From Onchocerca volvulus (taxonomy: Eukaryota > Nematoda > Chromadorea > Rhabditida > Onchocercidae): 64,000 nucleotides of DNA. How positions within the stretch are numbered: the stretch's first letter is position 1; every line of letters begins with the position of its first letter. The DNA is taken from positions 6,136,888-6,200,887 of the forward strand of contig HG738138.1 of assembly GCA_000499405.2 (NCBI GenBank), read 5' to 3'. Position numbers and translations under genes: made by a program. Positions 1-12,558 of the stretch are shown here, piece after piece. Below the pieces are notes generated by a model that was not told where the DNA came from, ran no database searches, and saw nothing but the letters and a program-made list of their open reading frames with translations.

Positions 1-982
1 TAAAACTTCCATTTATCATTACTAAAAACGTAACGTGAGAAGAATATACTGCTCATAGTCTTTCATATGGCTCATTTAGCAGATATGCAGACATTCGATT
101 AGTTTCAGAATAAATATGTATGTGTATATTTTATTCTAAGGGTATGACTATATACGAAGAATTTGTTCTTTAATGTGATTTTTATGCAAATTTCAGTTCT
201 GACGCATGCTCTTAATGAGAAATTTGCATAACAGGAAAGTTTTTCATGCAATAACTAGAGCAGTCGTACATTGTTTTCTGGTAACTGTTTTTTTGTGGCT
301 GTGTTCTCTCAATTTATTTTCAAAAAGTAGTGTTCCTAATACTTTTTCCAGGATCTTGTACATTTGTTTTATATGTCGCGTTCTCTATGAATGCAATAGT
401 TTAAAATGCTGAGCTTCATGTCACATTCTAGTACCTCTGTTGTAATACACGGATTTTTTTTTTAAATAGATAAATAGAAAAGAAACGAAACGCCATCACT
501 TATAAGTTAGGCCAGAGGGGTAAATTTAGGGAATGTTTTTGTATTGATCTCTGGCACGTGATTTGAGGATTGTTGGGATGTTGTAAATACTTGTAGTCTG
601 ATCATTTCGCTTATTATGAAAACTCGAATATAGCGCAGGATTGGGGTTAAATCTGGAGTTACATTTAAATTTAAAATGAACGCAGCTCTATTCTAGGCTT
701 TGTCTTAGGCTTATTATTGGTTTAAATCTTAACTTTGGCTCTTGGCTTAAGAGAATATAAACCTCTTCAATAGAAACATTCCAGTTTGTAAGTTGGACTT
801 TGTTGGATTTAATATTGAGTTACCGGTAATATGATACATTTGTACAAAATAATCAACTGTTAGTCCTCGGTAGTCTTCCTGATCTAGTCGATGTTTAGTA
901 ATGGATATTTTTACGTTGCGAGTTTTGCGTTCATGTTAGTCTTTTCCAAAGGTAATGGGTTTGATTGTACCTATGTTGCAGG
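1..982. other. upstream non-coding sequence of the PWWP gene
   Basis: AT-rich sequence with no open frame that looks like an exon; only short frames of up to 68 codons with no recognisable protein. It ends in a good splice acceptor (TGTTGCAG, AG at 980-981) one base before the ATG at 983. This stretch therefore holds either the promoter plus an intron after a non-coding first exon, or an outron removed by spliced-leader trans-splicing. Confidence 0.5.
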
Positions 983-3900
983 ATGGGTCGATTTCCTCTT
1001 CCTACCGAAAAACAGCGTCAGCAGATTGTTCAGCATCGTAAAAATTACGAAATGAATCTCTCCACCAGTCTTCGTATGCAAGGGACAACAAAGCGTGGGA
1101 CAAGCGCACCTCCGAAAGTTTGTAAGTTTTTACTTTCTTGGCTTTTCCTCGACATCATCTGGTAAACTATATATCTATAAAAGCTCAAAAATTTCAAGGA
1201 GTTCATTCCTGTGTGGCTGATGGCCATGCATATGTAGATCACAACTGTTCTAATTTCTTCAAGAATAGTCTTGGATTGAGTCATGACAGTGCAATGTTAA
1301 ATGTGAAATTTTTGCCACAAAATTGGTTTTATATGTGCGTATGTACATGGAAATGTATGTGTATGCTTGTATTTCTTCTCCTTTCTGTCTTCGTTGTTTG
1401 GTTCTTAATGCTCAAAGCTTGTTTAGAAGCCGGAGGTCAATTTGTTTTATATTATCTTTGGTCTTTTTGTGACATCTTAAATTATGTCCTGGAATATGAT
1501 TTCCTCGATTATCATTATACCATGTTATTTGTATCCTGGCAGCGCTTATCAGTGTTTCAAAACTATTCAATAATGCTCCATTACATGTGAAGTGTGTATG
1601 TGGTGTACTGAAGAAGGGCGTGTAATTTGCAGTCGCCCAACATTTCATTTTATCTATCATTGTGTGACTCCTAGTTGTTCGTACTATTATTAGTTATAAT
1701 TTCAGCAGAAGCTTCTTCAGCAGAAACCTCAGACATACCTCAGATAATTGAAGCTGAAGTTATACGCTCATCTCCGGGTGTCTTGGTAGTGCAATATAAA
1801 CAAGAAGACACGAATACGAAGTACACGGGTATTCTCCTTGCTGAGAACGGGTGAGTATATTACGTGTTTAAAGCATTTTCCCATTTTCCAAAATTCCAGT
1901 GTTTATGTTTTAAAATTATGATCTTAACTTGATGCTTCAAGCTTCAAGCGCAATAAGAAAATACATTAACAAAACTTCAAGCTGTGTTTTGCAGTATCAT
2001 TTTGGAAACTATGATTATTGAATTTGCTATTTAATTCCTTACTTTCTCTGATTTCTAGAAACTTTACCCATCATAATGTTGAAAGATACTGTTGTGCAAA
2101 AATGTGCATTCTTTTATAGTTGGTGTACAATCTTTTGTGTGGTGTGTGTGTATGTATGTACATGTTCGTGTACGACATGATAAAATGTATGTGTTTCGGA
2201 ACGAAAACTGCTTTGAATGAATCGACAGTCAATTATACAGTATAGATAACGGAAATGGAATGCTGAGGCAAAGTTCTCTTTCAGTAAATATACTGCATGC
2301 AAAGATTAGATTTCTAATAATTAGTTAATTGTAGTGCAAATGGAACACCAGGTATAATCAGTGAGGATATGTCAAGATTCCGAGAAACAGTTAAGGCCTA
2401 CGTTGATGCGCCTATCATTGATCAGTGGACATCTGTAATTGGCGAACGCTTTGCTACTTCCGGTCTACAACTGCGCGCTCGGAGCTACATGCGCAAAAAC
2501 GGTCGTATGGTTTGTGCCAGTTGTATGGAAGCTATTCCAGATAATGAAATGGTTAGTTCTTTATTTTATTTTGTTTACCTGTTAATTTTACTGTATCTAC
2601 ACAATAGTTATTCATTTATTCATAATTTTGAAATTTTGTACAGTTTTATCAAATTCCCGTTTTAAGCATTCTTGTGTTTACCATGTCTATGAAGAATATT
2701 ATTAAACACATGTATGTTACGGATTTTTCTTTCTTCACAAAATCTACTGCTTATGAATTTTTTGAGATAACACGCAAACACTTCGTTAATGCCAATCAGC
2801 GAAAACTGCAATCGATTCCCAAAGAAACGAAACGTATAGTGGCTCAGTTGCCATCTTCAGGAAAACCGGTCTGTTTTCATAAAGCATGTTTTGGCTGTGC
2901 TGGCTGTGTTAATTTAGTATTATTTAGCTGATAGCAGATATCAGCAAGTACATGTCAATATTGCGTTTTGGAGAGTTTTGCTAATAATAGTGGAAGAGGA
3001 CACTGAAATTGTTTACGAGGAGGGTAATTTATGTGTCATAATTTTGCATGAATAACAGCATGATGTTTGTGGGAAGCATTAAATTGGAATATAGTGAGTT
3101 CAGTAAAACTAACTGTGATTTTCAGCGTTTTGCTTTTTTCATGAAAATATCTCGGGATAATTAGAATATCCCGACCCATTTAACTTCTTGCAACTGCTGG
3201 AACGACTGGAATGAACTGTGAAAAACTGATTATTTGGGCAGAATGATAGCTCTTTCAAATTTAACGTGTAAATGTCTAAAATTTCCATGCCATTCCAATT
3301 TATTCTGCTGCAGTTTTGCCTGGTTTCTTTCGAAAACCAGGCTTACACTGACTTAATGGCTAGTTTTATGTTTCGACGAAACGTGGAAATTATGAGAACT
3401 AGATGTAATGAGATTGAATTTGCTACCGAAGAATATACTCTCAGTTGTGACCCAGCATTGTTGCACTGATTTGTTTAAAAATAAGGATTCTGTATTTCAT
3501 CTTTGCATTGAAATAAGTTGTGGAAAACAAAATGAAATCTACTGTCCAACTGGTCCTTAATTTTCCCCATTGCGCACTTTTTCCCTCAAAATTTGCGAAT
3601 TTTCTCTTTGTAAGCTCTGCAAATTTCTTTCTTTTTGTCTAATGAAATACTCCAAACTTTCGTGAGCTTGCTTTTGCTTGGAGTTTCTTCGTTTCCTTTT
3701 TTTTTATTCTTTTCAAACTAACTGAAGTGAAGTATTAAAAAAGATCGACTCACTCTTTCACATTCATCCTTTCTATAGATTCTTTCTGTAAGAACATATT
3801 TTTTCCTCAAGCATTCTTCGTGTTTCATTTGGTGTGATGCAGTCTAATATGCATGTTTCTTTTTGTCCGTTATATGTTAATAGTTCATTCTGTCCTATAT

Positions 3901-6900
3901 AATTGTTAGTAGCAGTGATCTTAAAGCAAAAGCTTTAAATGTTTTAAAATAATTTCCAAATGCATGTTTTTCCATTTAATTTTTACTTCAGTTCACTATC
4001 AAGTCCAAAGAAGTTCAACAGAATCCAATTTCCTTTGTCTACTGTGTCACATTGTGCTTTTATATAGGTCAAGATCAAATTATCGCCATTTGTAATTACT
4101 CTGCTGTACATCACATGATTACATTGCTTTGCATTTCATACGTTAAGCAGCAGTTTTTCGCAACACAACACCAAAGTTCCGCAAAAACTGATTGATAGGT
4201 GATATCTTGGTGGTGGATCGACGAGAACATGAAGGATGCGTATTCCAAAACGGAGAAGTGAAAAGATATCAGTTGTTAGATTCTCTAAAAAATACTTTAA
4301 TAATCTGTTTGGGATCTTTTTTATTCAATCTCCAGTTCATACGAGAGAAGAGGTACGGTGTTGCTGTGTGAAGCTTTGGTGACTTTGGGATTGCGTAATG
4401 GCTCTTTTCCCAAAAAAAAAGCGAGTTAATGACTATCGGTTGACGGATTACCGTTGCAGATAGTTGTTGATGAGGTTGGATATGAATTGTTGGACGAACA
4501 TTTAAGTGGTGAAACAGCAGATTATTCCTCAGATGCCTCCGTGAGTTCAGCACCATTACGAAGAAGGAATAAGAGGAAAGCATATGTTCCTCGTGGTGCC
4601 TGTAGCGTTTTGGTTCCCGCGGGAGTGGATTTATTCGAACCAGAATACGACCCTCTTCCCGGGCCTTCAAGTGGTATTTCATTGATAAACTTTATTATCA
4701 CATTTTCAACTAGAACTATTATAAATTTGTTAGAAATTCTTTGACTACAAGTTGTAGAGCTTAAAATATGATGGATTGCAGAGTATCATCAAAAACTGTC
4801 CGAAGTTCGGCTCTGATTAATGGTAATTTAATTACAGGTTCAGCGAGAGGGTTGTGCAACGTTGAACCTTCACATAAACATGCTAAGGTATTTGTTGTTT
4901 GTTAGATACCGTTTCAGCATAAAAGATGAGGAAGTTTTCAAAGTACAAATTTCACAAAACAGGGTTCCAAGTAGATATTCCTCTGGACATCATCACTATT
5001 CAACCCCTCACTCTCTTATTTTATTTCATTTCTTTCTCTTTTTCATATTGAAATCTAATGCTTGTTTATCTCATTTATACTTCCTTCTTCTGCTTCGGCT
5101 CCATATTTCCTCTTGTGAATAATACTTAAATGGAAAGTTTTCTTGGATCATAAAGGGCTTGGATTTCCTAGTGAAGAAGATATGGACTTTTCTGTTTATA
5201 CGATATACCGGTACTTGCACGAACATGTTCAATATGTGTTTTGATAGCTGTGTATATTTGTTTCTTTAAGATAAGAAAACAATTTCTTATAAAGAGAAAC
5301 ATTTCTGGTTCAATTCTAATTCATCTCTTCATTGTAATGTTAAAATCCATTACAGTTTTTCTCTTCCGTTTAATTTTTCCACATATATAGTGAAGCTTTA
5401 TTATAAGCTATGATGAGATTATTTTGTCATATCTAAAAATTCATTCATAAGAAAGATAACTATTCGTTTATTCTTTTAAATGCTGTTCAAAATAGAAGGA
5501 ATGCTAAATTGAGTATTTAAAAAATTGTATATAATTTCAAGAAATTTTCGTGGAAATACTAATTTCGTAGTAAATTTGTGGGAAAACATTTACTGTAAAA
5601 ATATTAAGTAAAACTGCTGCCACCTAAGAAGACGAATGAGGATATTTTCATTTATTTATGTTTTTTTGAATGAAATATATCGCAGTTCCATCAGTATGTT
5701 GAAGTATTTATATGATAAAACCCAAAAGTATACTGCAGATTGACACTTTGCCGTTATGAAGACCACTTTCAGGACAGATGGTTTGAAAACGAGTTGTGCA
5801 ACCCGGGGAAGCATGAGCTTAAAAAAAAGATGCTCATACTGAAATAACCCAAATTGCCTCCTATCAAGATTTTGCCGTACTAAAGACTGGTGTGTTAGGG
5901 GTAGTGAAGATATTTGTTGGCAGTATTTATGAACCACTCAAGACGCAGTCTGGAGAATTTTTTTATCAAGTGTATCTTTTTTGAATTAACAATTGCTGCT
6001 AAAAATTTTTATGACACTACAATACCTGTTTGTAACAATCGTTTAGGATATTTTTCCTGTATTTTTTTTCACTATTGTTTGAGAGCCGCTTGCTGTCGAC
6101 TTCGGTAACGACAAAGAATCGTCGCGCTGGTTCGGATCTACTAAGGAATAATTCATCCAGCGGAAGAATTTGTACTCTTTTGAACAGCAATCCTGAACCA
6201 ACTAAAAATGAAGATGTACAGAATATTAGTAGTGGTTCTACTCGTCGATTCAAAAGCGACAAAATTCGAAGGGCTTTTTCGTCGGAATATTCGATAAGGA
6301 AACCAGTCAGTGATTCGTTACATATGACATTCGTTCGACAATCCAATGAACATGATATGTGTCTATCAACTGGGTATGTTCCTTCATACGACTTTTTCAT
6401 TTTTAAAATAGTTACTCTGCCGAGATTCTACCCACTATCGTCTTACAGAGAAAAGTTTTCAAGTGATTTGGGATGTACAGCATGTTAAGACATAGATGGG
6501 ATTTGGCATCTCAAATTGTGATTTAACTCATCAGGTGACAGTTATCATGAATGGGTTTTATGTCTCTGTCGTTTTTAAATGTGTTTTACTTCACACATTC
6601 TTTTCAATCACCATTTCGTTCTTAAATAGTTTTTGTTTAGATATCGTTTGCGTCCACCAAACGTGAATTCTTTCCGTCAACAGCCGTTTGCCACGTCTCC
6701 CGTTGACCATTCACTTGTTCAATTTACTGCTATCCCTTCTGTTCCTTCTCTTCATTCTTCAGAATTGAAAAAAATGGGATTAGATGTATTGGAGAAGGTT
6801 CGTCTTCCTTCAAGTAAAGCCGAAAGTGGAAGTAATGTAGTGGAACGTAATGATCGACCTCCAATTAAAATTGTGCTGAAACCAGTTAAAAAGCGTGAAA

Positions 6901-8708
6901 TGGATCCATCACTTCGGGCAAAATGTGAAGTGCAATATTCTTCACCTTCGAACAGTTCCGATGGCGTCACAAGAGCTTCATTACGTTCGGTACCTAATCT
7001 TCATTATCCTTCAACTGTTGAAAAAGCTGTATTAAAAATCCGTTCTTCAATTCCACAAAGACGTTCAGATACTGGATGTCCACCGATGGTTAAGGCTACT
7101 TCAGCAGAAGTCAACACTGTGAGTTGTTTCTTGCATCGTGAATATGAATATATTAAAATTGTTTCATCTGATGACTAAGCTTCTTCAACAGAAGTTAAAA
7201 TATGAATTGTGTTGCAGTATGATAGTACATTTAAGTTGTGTTATTTAAGAAGATTTAAGTCTGGTTAGAAAGTGAAAAACATATCAAAGTGAGTTATAGG
7301 TACATCTGTTAACTTAATTTGAATGTTTTTCACTTTCTAATTGAGCTTGAGTCTCCTTAAATGAATCAGTTCGGAAGGACTTTTTCTTGCATTTCAAACT
7401 GGTCAAACTGGTAATACTATTACCGTTTTTTATGTAAATATTTTACAGTTGAAAAAATAATGGGAAAAACTTTCTAGTCGTAACTTCACATATGATTAGA
7501 GCGCAGTGAGTTTCGCAGTTGAATTACGACATGAATTTTATCTTTATCGTTTTTAACATTATGCCTTAGTTAAGCTTTACCTTAATACTTTTTTTTTGCA
7601 GCATCTTGATCGTGGAAATGACCGAGATGGATCTGCTAGTGTGAAAAATTGTATGCCTTCAACGGAAAATTTTTCCCATTTGTTAACTAGAAGACCAGAA
7701 GGTATTCAAGAAATGTGTGCAACAAAAACTGGGATTGAGAGGAACCTTCCAGCAGTACCGACAGAGAATAATGGCTTTCGCATTGGTGATATTGTTTGGG
7801 CAAGGAATGGAATGTTTCCTTATTGGCCAGGTCGAATTCACGAATTTGTGAAGGAAAATAAAAAGGATGGAGCATCTATTGTGTGGTATGGTGATAATAC
7901 GTACACTCCTTTCATCGAGTTTTCTCGAATCGAGAAATTTGCTGAGTCCTATGACACAAGGTTCGTGAAAAAAGTCTTGTTATATTATCATATGAAAGCA
8001 GATATCATATTTTGGTCACGGACAAAATGCTATTAGGATCCATTTTTTGTGTACTGTTAATGTAGAATTATTGTTTGTTTACATGTTCAGTGATTGTATT
8101 CATAGTTATACTACAATTTTTAGATTCAATCCCATGCGTCCAGATCTCAAGTATCATAAGGCTGTTGCGAATGCGATCATCTCTTGTCTCCCTCATAGGG
8201 GCTATTTTGAAAAAAAGTTGTCTTCACAAGTCCATGAAGTGCTTATGAAGGAGAAAATCGACCTCGGTGAGGTGAACATCATTGCAAAATGCAAAAAAAG
8301 GACATCGAGTGCCTCATCCAGCAGACGGAGGTTTACATCACTTTTTTTGTGTAGTAGTTGGAATTGGCTTTTTCTTTTTAGATATGATTTGCAGTTGTTT
8401 GACTTGTTATATATTTCAGGAAGATCGTTGCTGCGAAAATGGAGATTCAAGAAACTGAAAGAACAGAAATTGTAAAAACCGTAATTCCAGCAGCGGGAGC
8501 AAATGGCGATGATTCGGTTGAAATTGATCCTCCTTCATCGAGCACTGCTGTCTTAACTGTTACTTATAATTCTGATGCGTTAATCACATTAGGAACCGCG
8601 AACAAAACATCCATTGTTCCCAGAACGCATTCTTTTGACCCGAAAAAATTTGTAAGTGGCAGTGACACACCACCTTTAGTTATTGCATACGATTCTGACG
8701 AGCTTTAG
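983..8708 (+). CDS. PWWP-domain protein (predicted chromatin reader), about 834 aa
   Basis: Exons read as 983-1121, 1706-1850, 2335-2551, (2848-2905 and 4199-4257, tentative), 4460-4673, 4838-4887, 6084-6373, 6641-7118, 7602-7960, 8124-8330 and 8420-8708 (stop TAG). Except for the two tentative exons every junction fits GT..AG and keeps phase. Near residue 608 lies a PWWP fold: FRIGDIVWAR, then MFPYWPGRI (the PWWP box as PYWP) and an aromatic IVWYGDN strand, continued by helical sequence in exon 8124-8330. PWWP domains bind methylated histone tails and DNA, so a nuclear chromatin role is inferred. The middle (exons 6084-7118) is Ser/Arg-rich and probably disordered. Exon 2335-2551 ends in a CASC pair. 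The tentative 2848-2905 exon would supply an HKACFGC pair, a LIM-like or other treble-clef half site. I do not recognise the full-length family. The start codon lies one base after a splice acceptor. Confidence 0.78.
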
Positions 8709-11700
8709 TACTTTTTTAATCAATACTTGGAGTAGTTGTAGTTTTATAAAATAGCAAAAGAAAGGAATATTCTGGAAAGCTAAAGGAAATAGATGTGTTT
8801 TCAGTCATATTTTTAAGAAATTCCAAGTCGATTAAAGGAACCAGTAATAATTTTTATTGTCTGTCTTTAAATTAATGATAACATTATTGCAAATATTTTT
8901 ATGTCTGGTAAATGCGTTATCTTTGTACGTAGAGGCATTTTTTATTAGATTTCAGTGATGAAGATCAGTGCTAATTCTAACATCCAAATATCTCTACGGT
9001 GCATTTTTATGGTCGTACATTGTACCGAATGTTTTCCAAAGAATGGTTGTCTTTTTCGGCCGATTTCGGTTTGATTCTTTACATCTTATAGATATTGATT
9101 TTTTTTTTTTTTTTTACTTGTTATCAAAGTGTTTTTATATCATGTATTATGTTTACTCGTTTGTGAGTCATTTTTTCCATGAATTTGTTTACGCACTATT
9201 TATCATTAATTTATGAATTGGTTCAATTAGTAATTTTGCTCTCTTAGATGAGTTACTTATACTTATCATGAGATCATAACATAATAGAAATATTATTGTT
9301 CTTAAAACGAATCGTTAAGTACCGCTCGTTACGTTTTTTTTGTTTCGGTCTAGTTGTTTACTCTTCAAACTCAAAAGCATAAAAGATGAAAGGAAAAGTC
9401 TGGTTTCAATTTCGGAGTTTTTTGGTGTATTATAGCGGATATTTGATTAAGAATTTGATAATTTGTTAGATTCAAGAACGTGCAGTTCCTTAAATTTCTT
9501 AAATACGAAATTTCTTTCCTAAATATAAAATTAAGATATGTTGAAGAGGAAGTGAGTAGAGATAGCTATGATCGACTGCATCTTAGTAAAATCTAGAATA
9601 ATGCGTGTTGATCTTATCTGAAAAGTTAGATGATGTAATTTGTTATTGCATCAAATTCTTTTATCGTTTTTTTTACTGATACTGGTGCTTCTCCGTTAAT
9701 GTTTTCAAACTTGAATTAGCTTACATCTTCGTTTGTCGTGCAGCTCAATACACTTGAGCTCACGCCTTATTGAGCTTTTGTTTGGTTTGTTGATTTGTTT
9801 ATTTCATTGTCCATTATTGATGGAAGCATGTTCTATGATTGACGCATTTTAACGATGTTTTTTTCATTAACACAGTTTGCTTTTTATGGGAATAAAACTT
9901 TTACTTAAATATCCCTATCAATGTAAGTATTCAATTTAAAGGAAGATTTTTTTATAAAAACAAAGTATATTTTGTCAGTATATTTTTTCATCGCTATAGA
10001 AAAATCAAAAAATTGTTCGTGTATACATGCCGGCTGTGAGAGTTTTCTGAGTCAAGTTTTTACAAGTTGGTACCACTTCCATCTCTTATTCTCTTCAATT
10101 ACTTGAAGAGGACATTATACCAGGATTTGCTGATTACCAGCTGGTTTTCTGAGCTATTAAAAAGAATTGAGGATTTTTCTTCAAGTAACATTGAGGTTTC
10201 TTCCCAAAGCAATTCCGGGTGATTATTCTTTTTTTTTTTATTTAGTCTGATAAGTTGTCATTTTAGGATTTGTCCGTGATGTTTTTGAATTCATGTATTA
10301 GGCCTAACCGATCAACTACATATAAACAGAATGGTGTATGCTGATTTTGTTGGACTTATACTGAGGTTACTAAGAAACTAAGTTTCAAGCTTTTGATCAC
10401 CCTTCTTTTCATTCACTCTGTTACCTTTCTTTTTCATCCTTTGTCCCCAACTCTACTGCCATCTCATCCGCGGTCGCTTCCCGTTTTCTTGATGATCATA
10501 CTCTTCTCCTTCATTACTGATTCCGTCGTTTCGCCTTTATTTCCTATTATGAATAAACCTTGTCGGTCATATTATCCGGCCTAGATTTTAATAGTATGTA
10601 TGCTTATTTTCATATCTGAAATCATGATTCCGCCGATCTCGCCTTGAACGCAACTCAGAGGTCTCTCACTATATTTTATTTCAAACTTGTCACAAACAGG
10701 TATACATGACGAACAGCATTCTTCATACATTTGCTTTACTTGATCTTTATATACAGTATGTAGGAATCTGTCCTTTCCAACTTCGTCCTGTATTACAGTA
10801 GCCCATTATTTCTTCCACGCTAGAGTGCGACATCGAGTTTCTATGTGTTGCTCCCTGCTGATAACTTGTGCTATCTCTGTTACCCACTGTTCAACGATCG
10901 GGAAAGCATATTTAAAGACAGAAATTGATTCACATCGAATGTAATTTGAAGTGTTTTGAGGAGTGAAATCAAAACTTTAAGTGACTAAATGAATGAGCTG
11001 TCGGCAAAAACAAAAGAATAGATGAGCAGGCATGGGCATTTTCCATTTAGTTTTCCTTTGTTTTATAGCATGATCTAGCAGCACTCAGCAATTCACTACA
11101 GTATCAGAGTGGAAGATTCATTCTCTTCAAGACACTGCAAATAATTTATTACGAGTAAAAATGTAAAAATTGAAGTGTTTAGGTTGATGATCAAAATGTG
11201 AAGAGAAGGATTCATACATTCATCGAGTTCTTATTTTCAATTTAAATGAATGGATGGAAATTATCTTAGTAAATCCTTTATCAGTTGATATGATCGAGTT
11301 TGCATCTTACAATATCCTAACCACATTTTTTGCATTTTTATATTATAATCAGAAGATTAAACAAATAGTGAGACATGTTTAAGTAGTAAATACTTCGGTA
11401 ACTTTTGTACTAATATATGTATGAAGAAATTGTTCTGAATAATTCGTATTAGTTTATTGTTAATTATGAATATCTCTCCCACATCTATATAGCGTATTTC
11501 ACGGAAAACAATTCAAAAAGATGGAAGAAATGAGGCATTGCCGAGTACACCTCTAGTCATGACCAATAATAAAGCAAGACCAAGATGTGTGCTCAGTAAA
11601 GCCCTCCATTTCCAAGTAATGAATGCATATATCTTGACCAAATATCGATAAGTTAACAAATTTTGAATAATAAAAAAAATATCGATAATTTATCTCCTGT

Positions 11701-12160
11701 AGCGATAATTTTCGAAAACTCATTTTGATAATAATTAAATCATTTTCCTGTTTCTGCATTACCTATGGCATTCTATTTAATCTCTAATTTCCTACAGCTA
11801 TATGTATATTTAAAACTTTATCGAGTTTTCTAATAATTCGTGTAAAGAAGAGGAAAAAAGCAACATGAAAAGCAAATGATATGGTTAAACAGATACCATT
11901 CGACAAAAGTATCGGGATTAGGGTCAGGAGATACTAGGGCACAACGGATACCATGACCAAATAAAGATATAGTGAAAAAGAATACTGAGTTATTTAAATA
12001 TGGGCAATAATATTAGTTTAACGATTATTCTGGCATAGTGAACTAGAGTTGGGCATACTATTCTGATTTAAAATCAAGTTTGGAAACTGTTTTGAAATAT
12101 ACATTTCCTTTTTTTGGAAAAATAATAAGGACTGAGTAAATGCAACACTTTACATATTTG
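8709..12160. other. intergenic AT-rich sequence, no gene seen
   Basis: Downstream of the PWWP stop. It holds short T-runs (for example near 9100) and a somewhat GC-richer patch at about 10380-10900, whose 63-codon frame has no recognisable features. I see no exon chain with matching phases, and no RNA gene or transposon. Confidence 0.45.
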
Positions 12161-12296
12161 TATATATATATATATATATACAAAGAAGAAAGAAGAAGAA
12201 GGAGTATCCATATATATATATATTCTTCTTCTTCTTCTTCTTCTTCTTCTTCTTCTTCTTCTTCTTCTTCTTCTTCTTCTTCTTCTTCTTCTTCTT

Positions 12297-12373
<77 letters not shown>
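12161..12373. repeat. compound microsatellite (TA)n-(GAA)n-(TA)n-(TTC)n-(TA)n-(GA)n
   Basis: TA repeat 12161-12180, a short GAA-rich purine block at about 12182-12204, TA again to 12222, about 34 TTC units from 12223 to 12326, TA to about 12349, then GA to 12373. The GAA block and the TTC tract are complementary to each other, and each is bounded by self-complementary TA tracts, so the locus can fold back or form a triplex. Long open frames here on both strands (poly-Ser and poly-Arg) are repeat artefacts. Confidence 0.95.
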
Positions 12374-12502
12374 TTCAAGCAACATTCAACTGTGGTAAAA
12401 GAAACGTTTATGCGTTTAATGAAAGTGAAAGAATTTCATGAAGACGAGACGTCCTTGACTTCGAATGGAAATTCAATTAGAAAGGCATTCCAGCGTACCA
12501 GG

Positions 12503-12558
12503 AGATTAAGAGACATACAATGAAGAGAGCAGATTAAGAGACATACAATGAAGAGAGC
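12503..12558. repeat. perfect 28-bp tandem duplication
   Basis: Two identical adjacent 28-bp copies (12503-12530 and 12531-12558), each beginning AGATTAAGAGACATACAATG. The unit length is not a multiple of three and it lies outside any supported gene. Perfect identity suggests a recent replication-slippage or repair event close to the microsatellite. Confidence 0.93.

Noticed and set aside
12074..12523. Overlapping open frames on both strands encoding poly-Arg and poly-Ser
   Set aside because: They are produced by the (TTC)n tract, which is open in every frame. The short basic segment after it (to 12523) has no splice partner or homologue.
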